Positions 1 to 9,865 are shown, numbered from the stretch's first letter. The stretch: 64,000 bases of DNA from Peribacillus simplex NBRC 15720 = DSM 1321 (GCF_002243645.1 NZ_CP017704.1:5474001-5538000), one strand, 5' to 3'. The notes: generated from the sequence alone by a model not told the origin. Translations and numbers: made by a program.

Positions 1-1
1 A

Positions 2-805
2 AGATACCGCTGCAAAGAGTGCGGTAAAACATTCACAGATATGACGAATACTCCTCTTCACAGAACTCATATGCCTAGTAAATGGCTTCAGTTCATCGAA
101 TGTATGATTGAAGGGTATTCCCTTCGGAAATCAGCTAAACTCATTGGTGCTCATTATGTGACGCTTTTTTATTGGAGGCATAAAATTCTAACTGCATTGA
201 AACAGATGGATTTTGAACTTTTCGAAGGCATAGTAGAAATGGATGAAACCTATTTCCTCTATTCCGAGAAAGGAAAACGGAATATCCAAGGTCGAAAACC
301 AAGGTTACGCGGTGGTAGTTCGGAGTTTAGAGGAATAAGTAAGGACCAAGTATGCGTTCTTGTAGCCAGAGACCGCCAAAAGAGAACGTTTTCCAAAACA
401 ATAGGAAAAGGGCGTATTATAAAAAAGAGTTTGGACGAAGCGTTAAGTTCCAAGCTATCAATACAAAATGTTCTATGTACGGATGCTTGGCGGGCGTTTA
501 TGACTTATGCCAAAGAAATAGGAATTGAGCATTATCGCTTTAAAGCAAATGGTAGGGAGCGTGTTAAAGGGATTTATCACATCCAGAATGTAAATAGTTA
601 TCACAGCCGTTTAAAGAGCTGGATGGAGCGTTTTAATGGTGTAGCGACTAAATATCTAGACCATTATTTGAGCTGGTTCCAATTCTTAGACACCATCAAA
701 CATATAAAAGATAACTTTACGATAACCAAAATGGTTTTAGACAGTTGTTCTTTCTCAGTTAACACAACTTATGATAAACTAAGGTTATCAGAATTTTCCA
801 AATAA
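2..805 (+). CDS. IS1595-family (ISXO2-like) transposase, 5' end cut
   Basis: This is a DDE-type transposase that would catalyse cut-and-paste movement of its element. The frame is open to the first base and encodes a Cys-x2-Cys zinc-ribbon end (RCKECGKTF) before the first ATG at 41, so the real start is outside the window. A helix-turn-helix-like stretch (SLRKSAKLIG) follows. The ISXO2-type catalytic domain begins at EMDETYF and contains VLCTDAWRAF and the late NSYHSRLKSWMERFNG segment that carries the final acidic residue. The C-terminus looks complete. No frameshift is visible, so the copy may be active, but this cannot be decided without the left end. Confidence 0.8.
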   Translation, partial: RYRCKECGKTFTDMTNTPLHRTHMPSKWLQFIECMIEGYSLRKSAKLIGAHYVTLFYWRHKILTALKQMDFELFEGIVEMDETYFLYSEKGKRNIQGRKPRLRGGSSEFRGISKDQVCVLVARDRQKRTFSKTIGKGRIIKKSLDEALSSKLSIQNVLCTDAWRAFMTYAKEIGIEHYRFKANGRERVKGIYHIQNVNSYHSRLKSWMERFNGVATKYLDHYLSWFQFLDTIKHIKDNFTITKMVLDSCSFSVNTTYDKLRLSEFSK

Positions 806-827
806 CGGAACGTTCCTTGTTCCGTTA
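803..827 (+). terminator. Hairpin after IS transposase
   Basis: A perfect 9-bp inverted repeat (TAACGGAAC/GTTCCGTTA) with a 7-nt loop includes the transposase stop codon. There is no good T-tract, so it may act in mRNA stability or as a weak terminator. Confidence 0.4.
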
Positions 828-955
828 AAGGGTCAGTTTAATTGAACAAGGAATTGGCATGACACCTTAATTAGTGAGCTATCTACAACACGCCGCAAAT
901 GAATTTTGACCAAAGGGATTATCTATTAAAGGGATTAAATTGGAGGGAATAGAAA

Positions 956-1450
956 ATGGATGTAAAGACACTTTTGTTACAACAATGGGCAAGCTGCTTA
1001 GATGAAGAAGACTGGTTTCCACCACTTGAAAAAGTGCTAGAGGATATTACTTTTGAACAGGCAATTTGGAAACCAGCTGATGGGGCAATGAATTCCATTT
1101 GGGAATTAGTTTGTCATTTACTTTTCTATGAAAAGAGATTTCTGATGCGATTTCTTGGTGAAACAGCGAATGAACCACAGGCAGAAAATAATGATTCTAC
1201 ATTTCGATTACCAATTGAGACGTTAGAAAATTGGAAGGAAACAAAACAAGAATACTTTTATGTTCATCGTGAACTTGGAAAAATACTAGCAAAATCAGAA
1301 CATGAAGATTTGTATAGACAGATCCCAGGAGAAGATAATTCATTAGTGCTTGAACTGAAGAGTTTAGCAATGCACGACGCATATCATATTGGGCAAATTG
1401 TATTCCTTAGTAAAATGCAAGGAGCTTGGCCAGGGAAACGAAGCTTTTAA
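956..1450 (+). CDS. DinB family protein
   Basis: The 164-residue protein belongs to the DinB/YfiT-like four-helix metal-binding superfamily, whose members include thiol-dependent S-transferases and damage-induced proteins of unknown substrate. The typical pattern is visible: an early helix with SIWELVCHLLFYEKR and a late helix with AMHDAYHIGQIVFL, supplying the three conserved histidines. The start is supported by the Shine-Dalgarno TGGAGGGA at 941-948, eight bases before the ATG. It stands alone between the IS element and two hairpins and is probably a single-gene transcript. The substrate cannot be predicted. Confidence 0.85.
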   Translation: MDVKTLLLQQWASCLDEEDWFPPLEKVLEDITFEQAIWKPADGAMNSIWELVCHLLFYEKRFLMRFLGETANEPQAENNDSTFRLPIETLENWKETKQEYFYVHRELGKILAKSEHEDLYRQIPGEDNSLVLELKSLAMHDAYHIGQIVFLSKMQGAWPGKRSF

Positions 1451-1471
1451 AAAGCTTCATTAGCTTTACAG

Positions 1472-1532
1472 TTATTCCATTATAGGGGGCTTTAATGGAA
1501 TAAGAACGGGAACGTCCAAATCGGACGTTCCC
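1472..1532 (+). terminator. Two consecutive hairpins after the DinB gene
   Basis: The first hairpin (1472-1503) has perfect 11-bp arms TTATTCCATTA/TAATGGAATAA. The second (1508-1532) has 10-bp arms GGGAACGTCC/GGACGTTCCC with a 5-nt loop followed by an AT-rich tail. The second is the likelier terminator for the DinB gene. Confidence 0.6.
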
Positions 1533-1576
1533 ATATTTTATACCTAAAAAAAACAATACTACTTAACAAACATAAT

Positions 1577-1609
1577 AAAAAAAACGGCATCTATTTTGCC
1601 GTTTTTTTT
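1577..1609. terminator. Bidirectional rho-independent terminator
   Basis: A short stem AACGGCA/TGCCGTT is flanked by A8 on the left and T8 on the right, so it can end transcription from both sides. It separates the DinB gene from the recombinase pseudogene. Confidence 0.75.
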
Positions 1610-1634
1610 GACTAATCTCAGCGGTAACTTTTAA

Positions 1635-2539
1635 TTAACTAATTAAAAAACTGTTTATGGCTTTTTTCTTCTGTTCAAAATCTATATGGGTGTACATACT
1701 CGTAGTAGCAAGACTTTCATGGCCTAATAATTCCTGTAACGTTCTTAAATCCACTTTATCTTTGTTTTCTTGCAATAGTAAGGTAGCAAACGTATGCCTT
1801 AAATGGTGCAGAGAGAATCGGTGAGCGGGTAAACCAGCTCGTTCTAAAATCTCTTTAAATATTTTGTGCAATCCACGAGGATTTAAAGGCTTATTTTTTG
1901 ATTATAAAAGATTGGTTCACTATAATGTTTTGCTGCTCTAAAAGAGTTTCTTTATAGTCTTGAAATAACGGAAAGACAATGGGATGAAGGGGAAGGAGGC
2001 GTTCTTTTCTCCCTTTTCCTCGAACTAAAATCGTTTGATTTTCTAAATTTAACTTGCTCCCATGTTAAATCCACTAATTCTTGACGTCTCATTCCTGGTG
2101 TTGCGAGTAGTTTAAACATTAGTTCATTTCTAATTCTTTGGGGACGCGGATCATGTTCTAAATAGGAAAATAATTTTTGAAGCTCCTGTAAGGTCATATA
2201 TTTAGGTAAATTCTTATCGGCTTTTGGTGCTTGAATACCTGCTATGAAGTCAGACTTCATATAGTTTTCTTTTAAACAATATTTACTAAATGATTTTAAA
2301 CACGAAATGCGGCGTTGTAGCGTTCTTGGCTTAATACCATGATTGATGACCTGATCTTGCACAAAACGACGGACACTGGACGATGTGAGTTCATCTAAGT
2401 TTAATGATCGGTTGTTAGCAGTTAAAAACTCACCGTAGAGCTATAAATCGAATGCGTAACTAGTTAATGTGTTCAAGGAGTAATTTTTCTCAACTTCTAA
2501 GTACATGAGATAATCATCCGAAGCTTGAACGTAATTCAT
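1635..2539 (-). pseudogene. Tyrosine recombinase (XerC/D-like integrase), broken
   Basis: Three pieces in one direction rebuild a site-specific recombinase of about 300 residues. The N-terminal core-binding domain starts at ATG 2537-2539, runs through DDYLMYLEVEKNYS and SVRRFVQDQVINHG, and is interrupted by an in-frame TAG (plus bases 2441-2443). The catalytic arginine lies in GMRRQELVDLTWEQV. One extra base near 2050 then shifts the frame, after which RGKGRKERLLPLHP is readable. A second shift occurs at a T6 run (1894-1899). The last piece has [25 protein letters not shown] and the tyrosine nucleophile. All catalytic residues survive but no intact protein can be made. Confidence 0.85.
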
Positions 2540-3149
<610 letters not shown>

Positions 3150-3499
3150 TTAGTCATTCACTCTAAGAATCTCTAATTGGTTTGTTGTAGTAATCAAATC
3201 TATTTTATTATTTCCCTTCGTGTAAAAAACGGAAGTGCCTTCCCTTTCCTCCTTTTTCCAGCCATTCGTTTTAAGGGCTAATACATATCCATATGGTATA
3301 CCGTTTTCTTCAGAAATCCTTGACCATGCATATCTTTTCCCTTGCTCATTTGTCTTAATCAATTCAGCATATCTAGGCACTGGGAATTCGTATAAATCTT
3401 CTGTAGTTGTGTATGAAGAAGAAATGAAGTAATAAATGATTGCCCCTCCTATATTAATAAAGCAGCTATGGTTAGTGCCCCACTATTCTTTTTCTTCAT
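3150..3499 (-). pseudogene. Small membrane-anchored protein, frameshifted
   Basis: An ATG at 3497-3499 behind AAAGGA starts MKKKNSGALTIAALLI and then hits TAG. The +1 frame continues directly as GGAIIYYFISSSYTTTEDL and runs to 3150, ending in LEILRVND. Restoring one A near 3450-3455 joins the two into a protein of about 115 residues with one N-terminal membrane helix and a short polar domain (GKRYAWSRISEENG, GYVLALKTNGWKKEEREG). A short frame upstream, ending NEEKE at 3483-3485, overlaps the start. The family is not recognised. A 76-residue product from an internal GTG at 3380 is possible but would lack the anchor. Confidence 0.5.
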
Positions 3500-4454
3500 T
3501 TTGCTTATCCTTTCCTAAAGACCTATTCAAAGAATCGTTATCTAATAATTCTGTAGTAATCTCAATTAATCCTGTTTAAACTGACATGATTTATCATTTT
3601 TGTTATTCTGATATATAAAATAAATGGCAAAATGAGAAAAATCACGGGTTAACACTTCTGAAAAATTATATAAATATAATTTATATCAATGACAATTCAA
3701 AGGTATTTTATCTTGAAAGTTCCGCTTTCTTCCTAAAAATGATGATACCTATTTAGCCAAATAATCTCCTATAAGCCTTCTTCATTTAACTTAACTGCCT
3801 ATAGCATGAATAACCTATAATAAAAGATTAAAACCTTATGAAGAACAACCCGCTCTGTTTTTAAATTTTTAAGGGAAAGTTGCGATTTTAAGGAACTGTT
3901 TCCATAAGTGCAACAACATGCAGTGAATCACTAGTAAGCTGCCAAGGGTTATAAGATAAAACTTTAAATCGAATTTGTTTAGTAATACTGCCTACTTTCA
4001 GCAATCAGTTCTTCGGTATCATGAGTGCAATTCATTTATATGTAATTCGTAAAAGTCGATTTTAACATTTTATAAAAAAGTATTTAAAAAGTTTCAGGAA
4101 TCAAAGCAGCATAAAGGGAAATGCCATAAGACATTAGAATTATTTAAAGCTCAGGGGTATTGTCTGATTAAGCGGAATAATAATGTTATGTAAACATAAT
4201 TGCGAAATTTTGATCACCTATTTCTTTATTTCATTTGCATGGAACAGTCCTTTATTAAGAAGTTGCCGAAAGTTGATTAACAAGTAATTGAGGAGTAATG
4301 TGCCTTTTTTCTTGAATTGGCTTTTCGCGTTATAGTGAGTAAACCAGTCTTTCCTTCAACCTTCTGTTATAAATAACAGTAATGCTCCCTTTTTAAGAGA
4401 AATATTTTTAAAAAGCATACTTGACCACTTATGGAACCTTCTGTCTAATAGATA
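3500..4454. other. Long AT-rich intergenic region
   Basis: Nearly 1 kb carries no supportable gene. Short readable stretches appear, for example FKAQGYCLIKRN around 4145 (+) and EITTELLDNDSLNRS just upstream of the small membrane gene (-). None has a start with a ribosome site. The stretch looks like decayed sequence. Confidence 0.5.
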
Positions 4455-4496
4455 AAAAAGGAACAAGAAATCGCACTTGATCTCTTGTTCCTTTTT
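4455..4496 (-). terminator. Rho-independent terminator of the nitronate monooxygenase gene
   Basis: Perfect 14-base arms AAAAAGGAACAAGA (4455-4468) and TCTTGTTCCTTTTT (4483-4496) give a strong stem with a T-tract in the minus direction, 14 bases after the stop codon. Confidence 0.8.
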
Positions 4497-4510
4497 GTAA
4501 GATAGGTTAT

Positions 4511-5488
4511 TTAAGTTCGAATAGATTCGATACGGCTTTGGATGAATTCGAACGAGGTTTTTGCTTCTTGGACGATTTGTTTTATTAGTTCATTGACGCT
4601 CAATATTTCTTTTATCAGTCCTACGGATTGACCGCATGACCAAATGCCTCCGTCTAAATTTCCTTCAAAGTATACTTTCTTGCTTCTTTGTCCTGTAATT
4701 AGCGGAATCAATTCCTCTATAGTGGCACCTTCATTTTCAAGTTTGTCCACTTCTTTACTGACGGCATTTAATGCTACACGCGATGGACTGCCTATATTCC
4801 GTTGGATGACAACCGTATCCATTTCATTGGCCGATACCATCCACTGCTTCACGTTATCATGAATCGGCGCTTCTTGCGTTGCCATAAAGCGAGTCCCCAT
4901 GACGATACCTTCAGCACCGAGTGACAAGGCACTAATAAGGCCCCTGCCATCCGAAAATCCCCCGCCTGCTATTACTGGTATAGTAACAGAGTCAACGACT
5001 CTAGGCAGCATGACAAGCGTTCCTACATCCCCCATGCCAGGATGTCCGCCTGTTTCATTCCCTACAATGATAATGGCATCGACTCCTAATTTCTCTGCCG
5101 ACACTGCGTTTTTGACGTTCGCTACCTTATGTATCACGGTAAAGCCGTGCTCTTTAAGTTTGGGCATTAAACTCTCTGGGCTTCGGCCACTCGTTTCAAC
5201 AATTTTCACATCTTCGTCAATTAAAATATCGATGAACTCATCATTCGGGGTTGCCGTTTGACTAGGAAACAGGTTTAGGTTGACAGCAAAGGGCTTCTTG
5301 GTCAAAGTTTTCACTTTACGTATTTCATCACGAAGACCTTCTGGTGTCACCTGTGTTTTCGAAGTGATGATGCCAAGTCCTCCCGCTTCTGAAACAGCGG
5401 CTGCGAGCGGGGCTCGGCCAACTTGAAACATCCCGCCGCAAATAATCGGATATTCAATCCCCAATAATTCAGTAATTCTCGTTTTCAT
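4511..5488 (-). CDS. Nitronate monooxygenase family flavoprotein
   Basis: The protein is an FMN-dependent TIM-barrel oxidoreductase of the nitronate monooxygenase/2-nitropropane dioxygenase group, which also includes FabK-type enoyl-ACP reductases. It shows PIICGGMFQVG at the N-terminus, GNETGGHPG, the phosphate-binding VIAGGGFSDGRG and EGIVMGTRFMAT. I place the start at ATG 5488 because AAAGGGG lies eight bases upstream; a longer frame from TTG at 5506 would run through that ribosome site. It lies 72 bases downstream of acoR in the same direction and has its own terminator. The substrate is not predictable, and a role in acetoin metabolism is only suggested by position. Confidence 0.85.
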   Translation of the reverse strand: MKTRITELLGIEYPIICGGMFQVGRAPLAAAVSEAGGLGIITSKTQVTPEGLRDEIRKVKTLTKKPFAVNLNLFPSQTATPNDEFIDILIDEDVKIVETSGRSPESLMPKLKEHGFTVIHKVANVKNAVSAEKLGVDAIIIVGNETGGHPGMGDVGTLVMLPRVVDSVTIPVIAGGGFSDGRGLISALSLGAEGIVMGTRFMATQEAPIHDNVKQWMVSANEMDTVVIQRNIGSPSRVALNAVSKEVDKLENEGATIEELIPLITGQRSKKVYFEGNLDGGIWSCGQSVGLIKEILSVNELIKQIVQEAKTSFEFIQSRIESIRT

Positions 5489-5560
5489 TTGCCATACCCC
5501 TTTCAATTTTCATGGATTTCTATATATCTACTTTTCTTACATAATGTACACAAGCCAAGT

Positions 5561-7447
5561 CTATATACCATACTTATGGAGCCGCTTGTAAAATGTACTT
5601 CTTGGTATATCCATCAACTTTGCTGCAGCAGTGACGTTTCCTCTTGATTTTTGTAATGCCTCTATCATTAGATCCCGTTGAATTTTTTCACGGATCGTTA
5701 GTTCATTTCCTTTGATGCCTTTTTTACCAGCTTCCTCCCATGAAGGGAAATCATCATGCCGGGTAACGGGCTGTGAATGCATGGAATTCAATATTTTAAC
5801 ATAATCCAGAGGTCCTTCTGCAAGTAAGATGGTCAATCGCTGAAGTACATTCTGCAGTTCTCTAATATTGCCTGGCCAATTGTAATCCTTTAAACGATTT
5901 AATAATTCTTCCGTTAAGGGAATATTCCAATTATTATTCGAACACAAGTAATTGACTAGATAAGGAATGTCTTCAATCCTTTCCCTTAAGGGAGGTACAT
6001 GAATGGGGTAAACGTTCAACCGATAGTATAAATCTTTACGAAATGATCCTTCGTTGACAAGCTCTTCAAGATTCCGGTGTGTTGCAGTGATAATGCGAAT
6101 ATCCAATGAAATGCTTTTTGTGCCACCTATTGGAACGATTTTTCTTTCCTGAAGTACACGCAGTAAGGCAACTTGCATCGCTGAAGGGATTTCACCGATT
6201 TCATCGAGAAAAATGGTCCCTCCATTTGCCTGCTCGAACTTCCCTTTGTACCCTTGCCGTTTAGCCCCTGTAAAAGCGCCATCAACATACCCGAATAATT
6301 CACTCTCCATTAAATCCTTAGGTATGGCTCCGCAATTTATCGTGACGAACGGTCCTTTTTTACGAAAGCCATTTTCATGAATAGCCTTGGCAATAAGCTC
6401 TTTCCCGACCCCTGTTTCACCTGATATATACACATTTGCTTCTGTCGGTGCAACAAGCTTCACTTTATGTAATGTGTTATGAAAGGAATCACTAATCCCT
6501 CTTTCCCCTTTGAAGGCAAACCTTTCTGAAGGTATTGAAGCAGAAAAAAGCCTATTGGTTTCATGACCAAAATTTTCTGATAAGAATAAACACTTGCCGG
6601 AAATCCTATTATCTTCTTTGGATATAAGCGGATTTTCCTTAACGATTTGATATCCATGATTTAATAGATCGGCCAAGGCCATACCAATGGATTGAGGAAT
6701 TTTTTTGCGAACCTGTTTACTGGCGGAGATTATCATTTCTTTTTGATTACAGACGATCAAAGGCAGATCTGGATAGGTCTCTGCAAGTTCTATCGAGTGT
6801 TGGGTCAGTGCCAGCTCCTTTTTATAGGAACGCACTCCCATTTCCTGTTCGATCGTATACGCCAAATTGGCTACCATACCTAGCATGGAGGGATGGAAAT
6901 ATTCTACTGGACATGATATATCCAAAACTCCCAATATCTTACCGTCTTCATTTAAAATGGGCATGGCAGAGCAACTCCATTTGTGTGAGGCAATTGAATA
7001 GTGCTCGGTACCTTGGATCATTACGGCTTCACCCGTTTTCAAAGCTGTTCCAATTGCGTTCGTTCCGACCTCACCCTCCGTCCAGCATACGCCCTCCACA
7101 AAATTTATTTTGCCTGCCTCATCGAGGATTTTCTCGTTTCCGGAAAGTGAAAGGACATATCCATCCGGATCGACCAATAAAGCCATCATTCCAGATTCTT
7201 TTATCGATTGATTCATCCTAGATAATTGAGGTGATGCCACTTCTAATAGGAAGGAGTTTTTTTCTCTTTGAATGTCCAATAATTCATTCGTCAAAATGTG
7301 TTTGCCTTTATTAAGGTATGGGTTGACTTGATCTTTTTTGCAGCGATGCCATGATTCCATTATTCGCTTGTTCAGACGACTTGAATCGAGAACCCCTTCA
7401 CTGACAAAGCGTTCCCATGTACGTAGATAACAACTAGTGGATAGCAT
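5561..7447 (-). CDS. acoR: Sigma-54-dependent transcriptional activator AcoR
   Basis: This 628-residue enhancer-binding protein should activate the aco operon when acetoin is sensed. It has an N-terminal sensor part with a GAF-like domain (EGVCWTEGEVGTNAIG, CSAMPILNEDGKILGVLD) and a central AAA+ domain with Walker A GETGVGKE, the sigma-54 contact loop GAFTGA, Walker B GTIFLDEIGEI and an arginine-finger region LYYRLNVYPIHVPPLRER. A Fis-type helix-turn-helix (GNVTAAAKLMDIPRSTFYKRL) closes it. The start has GAGGAGG five bases upstream. It lies after the operon and its terminator, with its own sigma-A promoter overlapped by a cre box, as known for acoR in Bacillus subtilis. Confidence 0.93.
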   Translation of the reverse strand: MLSTSCYLRTWERFVSEGVLDSSRLNKRIMESWHRCKKDQVNPYLNKGKHILTNELLDIQREKNSFLLEVASPQLSRMNQSIKESGMMALLVDPDGYVLSLSGNEKILDEAGKINFVEGVCWTEGEVGTNAIGTALKTGEAVMIQGTEHYSIASHKWSCSAMPILNEDGKILGVLDISCPVEYFHPSMLGMVANLAYTIEQEMGVRSYKKELALTQHSIELAETYPDLPLIVCNQKEMIISASKQVRKKIPQSIGMALADLLNHGYQIVKENPLISKEDNRISGKCLFLSENFGHETNRLFSASIPSERFAFKGERGISDSFHNTLHKVKLVAPTEANVYISGETGVGKELIAKAIHENGFRKKGPFVTINCGAIPKDLMESELFGYVDGAFTGAKRQGYKGKFEQANGGTIFLDEIGEIPSAMQVALLRVLQERKIVPIGGTKSISLDIRIITATHRNLEELVNEGSFRKDLYYRLNVYPIHVPPLRERIEDIPYLVNYLCSNNNWNIPLTEELLNRLKDYNWPGNIRELQNVLQRLTILLAEGPLDYVKILNSMHSQPVTRHDDFPSWEEAGKKGIKGNELTIREKIQRDLMIEALQKSRGNVTAAAKLMDIPRSTFYKRLHKYGI

Positions 7448-7550
7448 ATAATCCTCCTCTAATCATTTGGTTTAAACCTTCATTTGACCAGTCAATCTAG
7501 AGGGAAAATACCATGGAGTATAAAATAGGATGTTAATCGAGGTCCATTTA

Positions 7551-7579
7551 ATTATAGTAGATTATGTATTCGCTTACAA
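7551..7579 (-). promoter_or_regulatory. Sigma-A promoter of acoR
   Basis: Read on the minus strand, TTGTAA (7574-7579) and a perfect TATAAT (7551-7556) are separated by 17 bases, about 105 bases upstream of the acoR start. Confidence 0.75.
7565..7579 (-). promoter_or_regulatory. cre box (CcpA site) over the acoR promoter
   Basis: TTGTAAGCGAATACA matches the relaxed cre consensus WTGNAANCGNWNNCW at every position. It covers the -35 box and part of the spacer, so bound CcpA would block RNA polymerase. This predicts glucose repression of acetoin catabolism through acoR. Confidence 0.7.
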
Positions 7580-7595
7580 TATATAGATTGAGTTT

Positions 7596-7631
7596 ACAAA
7601 AAAAGCATCATGTGATTATCACATGATGCTT
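7596..7631 (-). terminator. Terminator of the aco-butA operon
   Basis: A perfect 13-bp stem AAGCATCATGTGA/TCACATGATGCTT with a 3-nt loop is followed by a T-run on the minus strand, 28 bases after the last operon gene. Confidence 0.88.
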
Positions 7632-7658
7632 CTACATCGAACAATATAATCCGTTGGT

Positions 7659-8435
7659 TTATGAAAAAATAACCCCTCCATCAATCATGATGGATTGCCC
7701 TGTCATATAATCCGAATCCGGTGAAGCAAGGTAAGATACGAATTTCGCAACATCTTCTGGGGTTTCGGAGCGTCCTAAGGTTATGGAATCTGTAAACTTT
7801 TTAAATGTTTCACCTTTAGCCAGATTCATATATTGACCCATTTTTTCATCGATTAAATCCCACATTTGCGTCCCGACAATTCCTGGACAGTATGCATTCA
7901 CCGTAATGCCAAACTGGGCCAATTCCTGTGCTGCCGCTTGTGTAATGCCTCTTACGGCAAATTTTGTGGCCGAGTATGTACCTAGTAAGCTAAAACCTTT
8001 ATAACTGGCGATGCTGGCAGCACTTATAATTTTCCCGCCTTCTTGCTTTTTCATTTGTTCAGCAGCGGCTTGCAGGCAAAAGAGGACACCATTTACATTT
8101 ATATTGAAAATCTGTTCAAGATCCTCTTGAGTTACTTCCAAAAGAGGCTTTATTTGAGCAATTCCTGCATTTGAAACCATAACATCCAGTTGTCCAAAAC
8201 GTTCCACAACTTCATTCACCATTTCGAACACTTCCCGTCTATTGCTTACATCCGCTATAACGGCAAAGCTTTCACGTCCAAGCTCCCTAACCTCATTTAC
8301 GACCGATTCAGCTGTATCCAGATCGACGTCGTTAATGACCACATTCAATCCATCTTGTGCTAATCTTAATGCAATTGCACGTCCGATACCGCGTCCTGCA
8401 CCAGTGACTACCGCCGTCCGTTGACCGCTAGCCAT
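7659..8435 (-). CDS. butA: Acetoin reductase / 2,3-butanediol dehydrogenase (SDR)
   Basis: This short-chain dehydrogenase interconverts diacetyl, acetoin and 2,3-butanediol with NAD(H). It has the cofactor motif TGAGRGIG (residues 12-19), NAG (NAGIAQ), and the catalytic YSATKFA with its upstream serine in AASIASYKG. The segment [16 protein letters not shown] is typical of the BudC/ButA group. It is the fifth gene of the aco operon, 31 bases after acoL, with AAGGGGGA before the ATG. In this setting it most likely oxidises butanediol to acetoin to feed AcoAB. The exact stereochemistry cannot be read from the sequence. Confidence 0.85.
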   Translation of the reverse strand: MASGQRTAVVTGAGRGIGRAIALRLAQDGLNVVINDVDLDTAESVVNEVRELGRESFAVIADVSNRREVFEMVNEVVERFGQLDVMVSNAGIAQIKPLLEVTQEDLEQIFNINVNGVLFCLQAAAEQMKKQEGGKIISAASIASYKGFSLLGTYSATKFAVRGITQAAAQELAQFGITVNAYCPGIVGTQMWDLIDEKMGQYMNLAKGETFKKFTDSITLGRSETPEDVAKFVSYLASPDSDYMTGQSIMIDGGVIFS

Positions 8436-8466
8436 ACAAAAATCCCCCTTGCTTATTTATAATTTT

Positions 8467-9849
8467 TTATGAATGCACTGCTTGGCCTACAACGTTTAAA
8501 AGAGCTTCATGTATGGATTCCGACAAGGTTGGATGCGCCGCTACTAAATCTTCCATCATATCTGCCGTTATTTCTGCATGCAGCATGACCGTTCCTTGAC
8601 CAATCAATTCTGTTGCATGTTGACCAACAATGGAAAAACCTAAAATTTCATTATATTGTGGGTTCACTAGAACTTTGACCTTTCCTACCGGTTTATTGGA
8701 AAGGATTGCTTTCCCATTTGCCGAAAAAGCAAATTCACCAACTTTAATCTCGCCATATTTTTTTCGCGCTTCTTTTTCAGTCAAGCCTACACTAGCAATC
8801 TCCGGGGAGGTATAAATGCAGCGAGGAATTGCCCGGTAATTCACTTGTGCAAATTGACCACAAGCATTCAGAGCCGCCACTCGCCCTTCATGAAAAGCAA
8901 CATGGGCAAGTTGTATGCCCCCTATCACATCACCACAGGCATAAATCGATGGATTGCTTGTTTGCATTCGATCATCCACCGAGATGCCAAGTCGGGAAAA
9001 TTCAATATCGTTTCCCTCTAAGCCCATTTCATTCACTCTTGGTTTTCTCCCTATTGATACGAGTACGTAATCAGCATAATGTTCTTCCAATTCGCCATCG
9101 CTTTTCTCCAAAAATACCGTCTTACTGGTTGCATTGATGTTTTTGACAGATGTGGAGGTATGGACCGTAACGCCTTGGTTTTTCAATTCTCCATGCAAGA
9201 TGCTCGTAATATCATCATCTTCCCCGGGAAGCAGCTTTTCCCCCATTTCGATAACGGTAACCTTGGTGCCCATCCTGCTATAAATACTGGCAAATTCACA
9301 TCCGATGACGCCGCCTCCGACAATCAGCAGCGAATCGGGAATGGCAGGAAGTGACATGGCATGGCCACTGTGGATGATCCATTCACCATCAAACGGCGCA
9401 AAAGGTAGTGGAATCGGTTCGGACCCCGTTGAAATGATGATCTTACTTGCTTCAATCTCTTCATTTTTATTTCCGTTCTCGATCCGCAGTCGATTGCTCG
9501 TCAGGATAGACGCTCTTCCCTGAATGACTTTTATTTGATTCTTACTCATTAAATATCGAATGCCGTTCACTAGTTTAGAAATGACATCTCTCTTTCGTTC
9601 CTGTACGGTTTCCCAATCGACTTCAATCGAATTGATGGGCAGGCGAATTCCCATTTGCCCGGCATTTTTCACCAAGTCATACGTATCGGCACTTTTCAAT
9701 AATGATTTCGTTGGCATGCAGCCTTCGTTTAAACAGGTGCCACCCAATGGGCCATCGACTACTAATATGACCTCCTTATCCTGCTGGGCAGCAGTGATTG
9801 CCGCTACATACCCTGCAGGACCTCCGCCGATAATAGCTATACGATTCAA
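8467..9849 (-). CDS. acoL: Dihydrolipoyl dehydrogenase E3 of the acetoin complex
   Basis: This 460-residue flavoprotein reoxidises the dihydrolipoyl arms of AcoC with NAD+. The FAD fold begins IAIIGGGPAGYVAA, the redox disulfide is in GGTCLNEGCMPTKS, the NAD fold is LLIVGGGVIGCEFAS, and the second FAD motif is IYACGDVIGG. The C-terminal HPTLSE carries the active-site His-Glu pair (AAHPTLSESIHE). The start is TTG at 9847-9849 with AAGGAGGG six bases upstream. It is the fourth gene of the operon, 16 bases after acoC. Confidence 0.93.
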   Translation of the reverse strand: MNRIAIIGGGPAGYVAAITAAQQDKEVILVVDGPLGGTCLNEGCMPTKSLLKSADTYDLVKNAGQMGIRLPINSIEVDWETVQERKRDVISKLVNGIRYLMSKNQIKVIQGRASILTSNRLRIENGNKNEEIEASKIIISTGSEPIPLPFAPFDGEWIIHSGHAMSLPAIPDSLLIVGGGVIGCEFASIYSRMGTKVTVIEMGEKLLPGEDDDITSILHGELKNQGVTVHTSTSVKNINATSKTVFLEKSDGELEEHYADYVLVSIGRKPRVNEMGLEGNDIEFSRLGISVDDRMQTSNPSIYACGDVIGGIQLAHVAFHEGRVAALNACGQFAQVNYRAIPRCIYTSPEIASVGLTEKEARKKYGEIKVGEFAFSANGKAILSNKPVGKVKVLVNPQYNEILGFSIVGQHATELIGQGTVMLHAEITADMMEDLVAAHPTLSESIHEALLNVVGQAVHS

Positions 9850-9865
9850 GGCTTTCCCTCCTTTT

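Larger units (their letters stand above)
1..827 (+). mobile_element. IS1595-family insertion sequence, left end outside window
   Basis: This is the right part of an insertion sequence recognised only by its transposase. The left terminal repeat lies outside the window, so inverted repeats and the target duplication cannot be checked. I stop the element at a hairpin just after the transposase; the true right end may lie further on, between about 830 and 880. The family assignment comes from the ISXO2-like catalytic domain and the zinc-ribbon remnant at the window edge. Confidence 0.6.

Noticed and set aside
4899..5261. 120-codon ORF antisense to the nitronate monooxygenase gene
   Set aside because: It is a shadow of the strongly supported gene on the other strand; the same holds for the long antisense frames over kdpA, kdpB, acoC and rocE.
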